Assembly (NCBI GenBank): GCA_023134875.1 | Contig: JAGLUH010000123.1 | Location: forward strand, 1-6,906 | Reading direction: 5' to 3' | Length of the DNA: 6,906 bases | DNA from: Candidatus Zixiibacteriota bacterium | GTDB taxonomy: Bacteria > Zixibacteria > MSB-5A5 > CAIYYT01 | Shown here: positions 1-6,246 of the stretch, piece after piece | Layout of the letters: every line of letters begins with the position of its first letter | Numbering within the stretch: position 1 is the stretch's first letter | Program-made: the position numbers and the translations under genes | The notes under the pieces: model-generated | What the model saw: the letters and a program-made list of their open reading frames with translations, nothing else | Databases searched by the model: none | Told to the model about the DNA's origin: nothing

Positions 1-2100
1 CATTACTTTAGGGTTAGTAAGCGTTATTGGTCGATCTGCTTTGAGAGGATTCGGCGCGCCGGATTTCGGGTGATTTCCACAGTAGTGCCCTGGGCGCTGC
101 ACGAAGACAGCCATCGCGAGTTTGATTTCTCCGGATTCACCGATCCGGCCAAGGACCTTGTTGTTTTTATTGAGCTTGCCCGGGAATTTGGTTTCAAGGT
201 AATCCTCAAGCCGGGCCCCCTGGTCTATTCTGAGCTTGATTTCGGTGGCTTACCACCTTTCCTGAGCAAATACCCTGAGATTCTTTCCCTTGATTCCGAA
301 GGTGAGCCGACTACTACTCACCTGGATAACGGCTTGGGAGATTTCAACCTACCCTCCTGCCTGCATTCCCGAATGCAGAATTTTGTGAAGCACTATTTCA
401 ACGGGCTGACCGAGATTATCAAGAACTATATCTATCCTCGGGGACCCCTTTTTCTGGTAGAACTCGACAACGGCGTCTATTTCGGCGGCGACCCCTATCC
501 CTGGAAATCGGATTACAATCAGCAAATAGTCGAAGCCCTGTATCCTGCGTTTTTGCACGAACGGTATGGTGAGATCAAGCATTTGAATTCAGCCTACAAG
601 GAAAAGGCCGAGGATTTCACTGAGGTGGAACCACCGCGAGACTTCTCCGTCTGCAAGGAGAGTCCCCTGCCGAAGCTGCTGGATTGGTTTCGTTTCAAGG
701 AGTACCTGCTTGCCGAGCAGGCCGCATCTTTGATAGATCTGTACAAGAGCTTCTCTTGTGAACCTCTTTTCTATCAGACACTCGCCTTTCACAAGCGGCT
801 GCAGGCACCGTTGACTCCAATCCTGGAATCCAACGGCCAGATTTTCCCGACTGTAAACATATCATGGGAGGGGTCATCGTCTGCCATGTTGCAGCGGATC
901 AGGTATCTGCGGGCCAACTCCGAGTTCCCCTGGGGCTCGGCAATTTCCACCGGCAATAATACCGGCGATCGGGAAACCGCTAAGAAGCATTTTCCCATTT
1001 CCGCGGATGGGACCAAGTACCTGCTCACATTGGCGATGGCTGCCGGAATCAAAGGATTCAACGAGCATATGTTTATCGAAAGCGAAAACTGGTATGATTC
1101 GCCCCTTGCTGATGATGGTACTATCCAGCCGGCTTTCGATGTGGCACGGCGGCTGATGGCGGCGATCTCCCGGGTCGACCTCGGCGCCTTTACCCTGGAT
1201 ACCGAGATCGGCGTCGTTGCCAACCGACTGAATAACTGGATATCGCTGTTGGAGGACCCCGCCGGCTATCGTTATATCAAGACCTTGGCCGAGTTTACCA
1301 TGCCGGAAATCGGTCGTGATCTTGACATGCTGAAAAAGGATTTCCTGATACCGGATTTGGATAACCCCGAATCCTTTTCCAACTTGAACCACCTTTTTGT
1401 GCCGGTGACTGAGATCATGGCAGAGGAGCATCAGCACTTCCTGCTCGATCTGGCACGTAAAGGTGTTAATTTGATCCTGATCGGGCTTCTGCCCAAACAC
1501 TCTCCTAATATGGGTAACTGTCAGGCGCTTGGCAATGCCATCCACTGCAAGACCACTTCACTCGACAAGATCGGCAGCGTCCAGGCGGGCAAGGATAGAT
1601 TCCCCAGTCATATCTTCGGCACCATCAATTGCACTGAGAAGCGAAGTCGAAAGCTGGTAACCTATTCGGGCAAGACTATTGGTATGCGCATCAACAAGTT
1701 CAAAGGCAATATCATTCTGTTGACCTTTGACGCTTCTTCTCAGGGCAATCACGCCAAGATCAACTTCCTGCGCAGCCTGCTTTCCGATCTCAAGGTGACC
1801 TTTCCGATCAACACCTCTCACCCGGGAATTCGGGTATTCGTGCACAAGGCGAACAAGACCGGCATGATCTACCTGCTGAATTCCTCTCCCAGTCAGGTGT
1901 TCAAGCGGGTTAAAACCCTTCCCACCAATGTAGTGATTCAGGTGGACTTAAGAGCCCTGGGGTTTAGAGGTTCCAAGGTTCGCTTGATCGATATCTATAC
2001 CAGCGAGGAGATACTGACCACTACAGACGAATTGCGGGAAGGCCTTTATTTCTCCCTGGAAAACCTTGATTCCCGCGCCTACCATTTCTCGATGAAGTAA
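1..2100 (+). CDS. GH35-like glycoside hydrolase (beta-galactosidase-type), 5'-truncated
   Basis: The reading frame is open from base 1 to the TAA at 2098-2100, so the gene is cut by the window edge. A GTG at 70 is internal, because bases 1-69 already encode the family N-terminus (HYFRVSKRYW, then ERIRRAGF). Family hallmarks follow: VPWALHE, FDFSG, and KPGPLVYSELDFGGLP at about 211-258, the clan GH-A TIM-barrel strands of GH35. SEFPWGSA (Glu codon 922-924) fits the nucleophile strand. The strand that usually reads NE at the acid/base instead reads VELDNG (457-474), with Gly (472-474) where the catalytic Glu is expected. After the barrel, about 1190-1850 looks like a GATase-like Rossmann domain and the last 250 bases like a beta-sandwich, as in GH35/GH42 and archaeal exo-glucosaminidases. 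Only some 20-40 residues should be missing. No signal peptide can be judged. Family call is firm; substrate is unknown, and loss of the acid/base raises the possibility of a pseudoenzyme. Confidence 0.85.
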   Translation, partial: HYFRVSKRYWSICFERIRRAGFRVISTVVPWALHEDSHREFDFSGFTDPAKDLVVFIELAREFGFKVILKPGPLVYSELDFGGLPPFLSKYPEILSLDSEGEPTTTHLDNGLGDFNLPSCLHSRMQNFVKHYFNGLTEIIKNYIYPRGPLFLVELDNGVYFGGDPYPWKSDYNQQIVEALYPAFLHERYGEIKHLNSAYKEKAEDFTEVEPPRDFSVCKESPLPKLLDWFRFKEYLLAEQAASLIDLYKSFSCEPLFYQTLAFHKRLQAPLTPILESNGQIFPTVNISWEGSSSAMLQRIRYLRANSEFPWGSAISTGNNTGDRETAKKHFPISADGTKYLLTLAMAAGIKGFNEHMFIESENWYDSPLADDGTIQPAFDVARRLMAAISRVDLGAFTLDTEIGVVANRLNNWISLLEDPAGYRYIKTLAEFTMPEIGRDLDMLKKDFLIPDLDNPESFSNLNHLFVPVTEIMAEEHQHFLLDLARKGVNLILIGLLPKHSPNMGNCQALGNAIHCKTTSLDKIGSVQAGKDRFPSHIFGTINCTEKRSRKLVTYSGKTIGMRINKFKGNIILLTFDASSQGNHAKINFLRSLLSDLKVTFPINTSHPGIRVFVHKANKTGMIYLLNSSPSQVFKRVKTLPTNVVIQVDLRALGFRGSKVRLIDIYTSEEILTTTDELREGLYFSLENLDSRAYHFSMK

Positions 2101-2142
2101 CATCGATTTATAGTTGTTTTACGATATCAGTAAGACAGGTTC

Positions 2143-2245
2143 CCCCGCAAACCGGCCCGCTTAACTGCAATGGAAAACTGGCGAGCCATGCAAACTCACC
2201 CGACGCCTACGGCTTTGCTTAGGATACCAGATTGCCAGTGTGGGG
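2143..2245 (+). other. Candidate structured RNA in the kinase leader (nested stems)
   Basis: CCCCGCA (2143-2149) can pair with TGTGGGG (2239-2245, one G-U). Inside it ACTGGC (2177-2182) pairs perfectly with GCCAGT (2234-2239), sharing base 2239. The enclosed sequence contains GCC/GGC and AAGCAAAG-like complementary pieces. The region lies about 160 bases upstream of the kinase start. It does not match a riboswitch class I can name with confidence. It may be a chance fold or part of a dispersed repeat. Confidence 0.25.
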
Positions 2246-2330
2246 AGAAACGAGACCTCTCGCGTCTATCGAAATGATTAGTTTCGATCTGAAAGACTGT
2301 CCCGCGATGGCAGTAACCGTTCCAGGGGGC
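2196..2330. repeat. Possible dispersed intergenic repeat copy
   Basis: Read on the minus strand, the middle of this stretch gives ATCATTTCGATAGACGCGAG followed by AGGTCTCGTTTCTCC. This resembles the family of dispersed intergenic repeats (ATTTCGA...GCGAG...TCTC pattern) that many environmental genomes carry and that yield spurious small ORFs containing HFDRRE-like text. The minus-strand translation here does contain CHRGTVF and HFDRRERSRFS. The perfect inverted repeat ATCGAAA/TTTCGAT (2268-2288) sits at its core. The resemblance is from memory, the boundaries are approximate, and only one copy is in the window. Confidence 0.35.
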
Positions 2331-2406
2331 TGACCGACATACTTTATCTAACAGGCTTTCTGTTGAATCATAAAAGATTGCAGGCAATATGCCGACAAAA
2401 TAGATT

Positions 2407-3930
2407 ATGCGGTCAACTGATCTCGGTTCGACCAGTCCCAGTCCTACGCTGGACCTCTTTCTCTTTCACCTCGCAGCGAAGTACTCGCTATTAAGACGTT
2501 ACCGACCAAGGGAGACCATCTACTCCGAAGGGGAACCGGGGAACACCATGCTGCTGATTCTCAAGGGTAGCGTTCGTGTACTCAAGCAGGGCTACGATCA
2601 GAGCAACCCGAAGGTAATCGGTAGACGAGGTCCGGGAGATTTTCTGGGCGAGATAGCATTGGTGGAAGAATCACCACGATTCGCAACGGTTGTGGCGGAG
2701 ACCGCCTGCGAGGTGTTGGAATTCTCCCGCAAAAACTTTGAGAAGGTCATTGGTGAGCAACCCGCCCTTGCGACCAGGGTACTCAGAAGTCTTAGTCGTA
2801 AACTGCGGGAGTCCGATTCTGATAGAATAGCCGAACTGGAGGAAAGCAACCGACTATTAAGCAAAACGAATGACGAACTGATCCGTCTAAACTCCTTCCT
2901 CGACTGCATTATTGACCAGTCCCCGAGTGGGGTCGTCCTCACCACCCGCACTGGCGATATTTTCCAGATGAACAAGGCGACGGCGATGATGTTTGACATA
3001 GACAATCCAGATGGCGACCGCCAGATTGATTCCCTCTTCTCCGACTTCCGCCTCGCGGCGATACGTGACTTCAGCGGTAACATCTGGACTGGTGAGGTAA
3101 AGGGATTGCGCAAAGGAGAGGAGTTTCCGATCTATCTGTCGATTACCTCTCTTTCCGGCCAGAGTGACGGCATCTTGCACCTGATGATTTGCCAGGATAT
3201 ATCGGAACTGCAGGTGCTCAACGAAACGATTGTTGACATCGAGAAATATGAAAGTGCGAAGGAAACGGCAATCGAACTGGCCCATGATATGAAGAACTAT
3301 CTCAGTGTATTGCTCGGGCATACTGAACTGGTCTTGTCGCGGCTGACACCCCAGCAGCAGGAAAAATCCAAGAACTCGATCCAGGCGATTGGGGTTGCCT
3401 CTGATGAGGTTATACAATTTGTGGAGAATATGATGATCTTTCGGGATGACAACAGCGAGTTGCGACCGGTCGATCTATCTACCATTATCAGACTCCTCAT
3501 CCGTTTCTGCCAGTCGCAGCCTCGTTTTCGGGATATCAGATTTACTCTGGAGAAAGAGGAGGATTTCCCTCAATCGCTGCAACTTAAGGAAGACCAGATT
3601 CGCCGCGTTGTTATCAATCTCCTTATCAATGCCGGCGAAGCGCTCTCGCAATGTGCTGAGATTACTGATAAACAGGTAACTGTCAGGCTCCAAACAAGAC
3701 CGCAGGAAAAGATTGCCGTAGTGGAGGTAACCGACAATGGGCCCGGCATCGCCGAGGAACATCTCACCAAGCTCTTCCGAGAATGCTTCACCACCAAGGA
3801 GAAAGGGCACGGTATCGGCCTGATCTCGGCTGCCAGGATACTCCGGGGCCACGGCGGCAAAATAGCGGTCGACTCGAAGCTCGGTCACGGAGCGACTTTC
3901 AAGATAAAATTGCCCGTCAAGAAGGATTAG
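2407..3930 (+). CDS. Soluble sensor histidine kinase: cNMP-binding, PAS, HisKA, HATPase_c
   Basis: A 507-residue protein without membrane segments. Residues about 16-130 form a Crp-type cyclic-nucleotide-binding domain; its phosphate-binding cassette FLGEIALVEESPRFATV (79-95) keeps the Glu (82) and Arg (91) that contact ribose and cyclic phosphate. Residues 137-165 are a coiled coil (RIAELEESNRLL...), 165-275 a PAS domain (IIDQSPSGVVL..., DISELQ at its end). The H-box is ELAHDMKNYLS with His293 as the predicted phosphoacceptor. The ATPase follows: N-box NLLINAGEAL (404-413), G1 DNGPGI (443-448), F-box LFRECFTTK, G2 GHGIGL (467-472), then a typical end near 507. ATG at 2407 is chosen because an in-frame TAG lies at 2401-2403; no good Shine-Dalgarno precedes it. 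No receiver domain is attached and no response regulator is in the window. It is the first gene of an apparent operon with DUF3307 and a nucleotide cyclase, so sensing cAMP or cGMP is a reasonable inference. Confidence 0.92.
   Translation: MRSTDLGSTSPSPTLDLFLFHLAAKYSLLRRYRPRETIYSEGEPGNTMLLILKGSVRVLKQGYDQSNPKVIGRRGPGDFLGEIALVEESPRFATVVAETACEVLEFSRKNFEKVIGEQPALATRVLRSLSRKLRESDSDRIAELEESNRLLSKTNDELIRLNSFLDCIIDQSPSGVVLTTRTGDIFQMNKATAMMFDIDNPDGDRQIDSLFSDFRLAAIRDFSGNIWTGEVKGLRKGEEFPIYLSITSLSGQSDGILHLMICQDISELQVLNETIVDIEKYESAKETAIELAHDMKNYLSVLLGHTELVLSRLTPQQQEKSKNSIQAIGVASDEVIQFVENMMIFRDDNSELRPVDLSTIIRLLIRFCQSQPRFRDIRFTLEKEEDFPQSLQLKEDQIRRVVINLLINAGEALSQCAEITDKQVTVRLQTRPQEKIAVVEVTDNGPGIAEEHLTKLFRECFTTKEKGHGIGLISAARILRGHGGKIAVDSKLGHGATFKIKLPVKKD
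3922..3926 (+). promoter_or_regulatory. Shine-Dalgarno for the DUF3307 gene
   Basis: AAGGA ends 8 bases before the ATG at 3935 and lies within the last codons of the kinase gene. It supports this start and translational linkage to the kinase. Confidence 0.55.
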
Positions 3931-3934
3931 GAAG

Positions 3935-4288
3935 ATGCTTGACCTGTTATTCTTTCTGTTCCTCGGTCATATATTCGGCGATTTCGCCTTTCAGAGCGAC
4001 CGCATGGCCAGTGAGAAGACATCCTCCCGGAAGGTTCTCACCTGCCATGCTATCATCTATACTCTGACAGTGGCGGTATTTCTTTTCCTCGGCCTACTCC
4101 ACAATAACAGCGATGCTTTCCTTAGAGTTTCCACGTTGGTGATAATGATATTCCTGTTTGTTGAACACTGGTTGCAGGACTATGCCAAGGCGGGGCTCTT
4201 CAACAGCTCCAAGCAGGGTTTCTATCTGGATCAGGCACTCCACCTCCTGCTTTTACTCGTGATCAGGGTTCTTGTCTACAATGGCTGA
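3935..4288 (+). CDS. DUF3307 family small membrane protein
   Basis: A 117-residue, strongly hydrophobic protein with about four membrane segments (roughly residues 1-18, 36-55, 63-80, 98-114). It shows the DUF3307 pattern: GHIFGDFAFQSD near the N-terminus (His12, Asp16, Gln20, Asp22), a His in the second segment (CHAIIY, His38), HWLQDY (His78, Asp82) and LDQALH near the end (Asp99, Gln100, His103). These conserved polar residues in or beside membrane helices suggest ion or metal binding, but the molecular function of the family is unknown to me. The start lies 4 bases after the kinase stop. Its TGA (4286-4288) overlaps an ATG at 4281 that is the likely original start of the cyclase gene. The tight packing places it in the same transcription unit and suggests a membrane partner for the signalling proteins, which is inference. 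Confidence 0.85.
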   Translation: MLDLLFFLFLGHIFGDFAFQSDRMASEKTSSRKVLTCHAIIYTLTVAVFLFLGLLHNNSDAFLRVSTLVIMIFLFVEHWLQDYAKAGLFNSSKQGFYLDQALHLLLLLVIRVLVYNG

Positions 4289-4305
4289 TCCTAAACGCGC
4301 GTTAC
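4281..4305 (+). other. Disputed start of the cyclase gene (frame offset)
   Basis: ATG at 4281 overlaps the DUF3307 stop in the arrangement ATGGCTGA, typical of coupled genes, and a CAGGG lies 12 bases upstream. From this ATG the frame gives MADPKRALRR and closes at TGA 4341-4343. The cyclase frame is one base ahead (frame of 4285). It is open from 4165 and gives family-typical ARYAAIAPYLPDTISEW from about 4297. In that frame only CTG (4285, 4372) is available before ATG 4513. One extra base between about 4284 and 4305, as a real indel or a sequencing error, would join MADPKR to RYAAIAPYLP. Confidence 0.6.
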
Positions 4306-6246
4306 GCCGCAATCGCTCCTTATCTTCCCGACACTATCAGTGAGTGGTATTACCGATCAGATTTCGGCGCGCTGCATGTTGCCAGCAGGCACCAGGGCGT
4401 TGTTGTCTGTATTGACGCCTCCGGATTCACCGCCCTGACCAGGCAACTGGCCGATCAGGGCAAAGAGGGTCCGGAAATCCTCACCGGCGCCCTGAATCGG
4501 TTCTTTGAAGCAATGTGTGACGTCGTTTTCCAATTTCAGGGAGATGTTCTGAAATTTGCCGGTGATGCGCTCTGGTCCTATTTTCCCGATGATCTTGATT
4601 TGGGCAGCTTCTTTGGCACTGTTCTCGAAGCGCTCGATTATGTCAACTCAACTGAACCGCTCAAAGGCAGAACGGCACTGCAAGTGCACCTGGGCGCCGA
4701 GTTCGGCTCTTTTCAACTGGCTTCTCTCGGTGATCCTAAACACCGGCTGGAAGCGGAACCTATCGGGGATCTACTTGACGTAGTGTACAAGGCATGTGAC
4801 CTTGGCGACGCCAACCAGTTTGTGATCGGTCCCGCCCTGGCGCAACAGTGTCCCGGAACTGAGAAACTGACACCAATAGATGAGAAGTTCAGCCTTGTTG
4901 AAGCAGGGTCAGCACCAGCCGGAAGTGAGAATCTCATGCGAGCAGTGGGAGCCGAAACACCTGCTACACGGAGCCGCAATCTGGAACTGTATGTAGCCCA
5001 GGATGTGCTGAAACGAATCAAGTCCTCCGGTTCTTCCCTGGCAGTGCAGAGTGAGCACCGCCACGTTGTCGTGCTGTTTGCGAATTTCGAGCATGATTTC
5101 ACTGGGGACGCTGATGACCCTAATGGTGCGATTAACGATCTAAACGATACGTTAGAACGCTGCTTTGCGGCGATTCGGCGGTTGCACGGCAGCATTGCCC
5201 GTATCGATCCCTACCAGCGAGGACACAAACTGCTGGTTCTGTTCGGGGCACCCACGAAGCGGGAAGATGACGAGTTGAGCGCGCTGCAGTGCGCCACTAA
5301 ATTGATAAGCTTTGCTGACGCCGGCTTTCGGATTCGTATCGGGCTCGCCATCGGCCCGCTTTATTGCGGCAACGTCGGTTCGAAAAAGCGGCGGGAATAC
5401 ACGGTAATGGGCGAGGGCGTCAACTTGGCCGCCCGACTGATGGCCAAGGCCTCCTGGAATGAGATTATCATTGACAGCGCTCTGCAAAGCAGACTTCCCG
5501 CCGAGGTTCTGACGGAACCGGTGTTTTTTGCCCTGAAGGGTATCGGCGATAACGTTACCTGCCACAGGTTCGCCGGCATAAGCGAAGATACTACTACTGA
5601 CGAAAGCACAGAAGTAATCGTCGGGCAGCAACGCGCCCTTGACGCTCTGACGGTGGCCTGGCAGGAAACAGGCGGTGGCTGGAGGCGACTGGTAGCGCTG
5701 ACCGGTGAACCCGGCATCGGTAAATCAACCCTCATCACCAGTTTTATCCGCAGGCACAGTAGCGCCAACTGCGTGAAGGTGATTTGCAAGAACTCTCTTC
5801 TGTTCGGACGCGGCTGGCTGGCTCGCAAGCTGCTTCAGCAATTGTATGAGCAGAATCACCAAGGCGGCGGCGATATCATCACGTTTGTGGAGAGTATTGT
5901 CGGGGCCAGATGGCTGCCGATTATGACAGACCTCCTTGAGTTCGATATTCAGGAAAACGCCTGGACTAAAGGTCTGACTCCCGAATTGCGGATTGCCAAA
6001 ACCAGAGAGCTATTTGTCGAACTGGTCAGCGCCCTGGTGAAGTCGCCGCAGATGATAATAGTCGACGACTACGACCGCGCTGATGAGTATTCCCACTCGC
6101 TGGTGCTGGCGTTGGGCGAGGTGACCGATAATCTACCGCTACTATTGCTGGTGGTTACTCGTGATGGTGACGTGTTTCAGCCTCATCCAGACCAACCGGC
6201 GCTGTTGAGCAAGGTCGAACTGGAAGCGCCGTCAGATGATGAATAG
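4285..6246 (+). CDS. sAC-like protein: tandem class III cyclase domains plus STAND NTPase (N-terminal part, ends at in-frame TAG)
   Basis: The first in-frame ATG (4513) is too late: upstream codons encode ASRHQGVVVCIDASGFTALT, the start of a class III cyclase domain with its metal-binding Asp (4414-4416). Domain C1 (about 4380-4850) continues with DVLKFAGDALWSYF (Lys 4552, second Asp 4564) but has Asp and Lys where the transition-state Asn and Arg normally sit (4777, 4789). Domain C2 (about 5056-5580) has lost the metal Asp (Asn at 5083) and has Arg 5200 at the substrate-Lys position, yet keeps EYTVMGEGVNLAARLM with Asn 5422 and Arg 5434. The halves complement each other, giving one predicted active site and one degenerate site, as in mammalian soluble adenylyl cyclase. 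A STAND-type NTPase follows: VGQQRALDAL, Walker A GEPGIGKST (5704-5730), Walker B MIIVDDYD (6052-6075). The TAG at 6244 cuts this domain. There are no membrane segments. The product is likely cAMP; the true start is uncertain. Confidence 0.85.
   Translation: MILNARYAAIAPYLPDTISEWYYRSDFGALHVASRHQGVVVCIDASGFTALTRQLADQGKEGPEILTGALNRFFEAMCDVVFQFQGDVLKFAGDALWSYFPDDLDLGSFFGTVLEALDYVNSTEPLKGRTALQVHLGAEFGSFQLASLGDPKHRLEAEPIGDLLDVVYKACDLGDANQFVIGPALAQQCPGTEKLTPIDEKFSLVEAGSAPAGSENLMRAVGAETPATRSRNLELYVAQDVLKRIKSSGSSLAVQSEHRHVVVLFANFEHDFTGDADDPNGAINDLNDTLERCFAAIRRLHGSIARIDPYQRGHKLLVLFGAPTKREDDELSALQCATKLISFADAGFRIRIGLAIGPLYCGNVGSKKRREYTVMGEGVNLAARLMAKASWNEIIIDSALQSRLPAEVLTEPVFFALKGIGDNVTCHRFAGISEDTTTDESTEVIVGQQRALDALTVAWQETGGGWRRLVALTGEPGIGKSTLITSFIRRHSSANCVKVICKNSLLFGRGWLARKLLQQLYEQNHQGGGDIITFVESIVGARWLPIMTDLLEFDIQENAWTKGLTPELRIAKTRELFVELVSALVKSPQMIIVDDYDRADEYSHSLVLALGEVTDNLPLLLLVVTRDGDVFQPHPDQPALLSKVELEAPSDDE
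6244..6246 (+). other. In-frame amber codon interrupting the cyclase/NTPase gene
   Basis: Before the TAG the protein reads VELEAPSDDE and after it WQFFAERF in the same frame. Related NTPases continue through this helix without a gap (pattern L.LEPLSDEEAWQLF), so the stop replaces just one residue. A single base change from CAG, GAG, AAG or TGG explains it. TAG is also the genuine-looking stop of the kinase at 3928-3930, which argues against wholesale reassignment of TAG in this organism. Confidence 0.8.

Larger units (their letters stand above)
2101..2406. other. 306-base intergenic spacer with inverted repeats
   Basis: There is no credible gene here. The stretch contains a nested stem pair (2143-2245), a perfect 7-base inverted repeat (2268-2274/2282-2288), a 6-base stem (2296-2301/2309-2314, one G-U) and AACAG/CTGTT (2350-2354/2360-2364). 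None is followed by a T run, so no intrinsic terminator for the glycosidase is evident. No convincing -35/-10 pair was found. TTATCT at 2344-2349 could be a -10 but has no good -35. A 35-codon ATG frame at 2170-2277 lacks a ribosome binding site and resembles nothing recognised. Confidence 0.6.

Noticed and set aside
874..1545. Long minus-strand ORF of 223 codons within the glycosidase gene
   Set aside because: The plus-strand protein here is clearly GH35-like; the reverse frame has no domain and is an antisense shadow.
2150..2245. Minus-strand GCAAAGCC and GGCTCGCCAG pieces reminiscent of a c-di-GMP-I (GEMM) riboswitch
   Set aside because: The GAAA tetraloop stem and other conserved positions are missing, and there is no minus-strand gene for it to control.
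2170..2277. Small plus-strand ORF, 35 codons, with a CQC motif
   Set aside because: No ribosome binding site, no known family, and it overlaps the inverted-repeat structures.
2320..2349. TTCCAG and TTATCT as a -35/-10 promoter pair
   Set aside because: The -35 is a poor match and the pair is no better than chance in this spacer.
2196..2387. 63-codon minus-strand ORF in the spacer
   Set aside because: It lies entirely in the repeat-like, hairpin-rich spacer, has no recognisable domain, and its text matches what intergenic repeats yield when translated.
3475..3888. Minus-strand and alternative-frame ORFs over the kinase ATPase domain
   Set aside because: The plus-strand frame carries all N, G1, F and G2 boxes; the others are shadows.
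4513..4515. ATG 4513 as the true start of the cyclase gene
   Set aside because: Conserved cyclase sequence including the metal-binding Asp (4414) lies upstream in the same frame, so this Met is internal.
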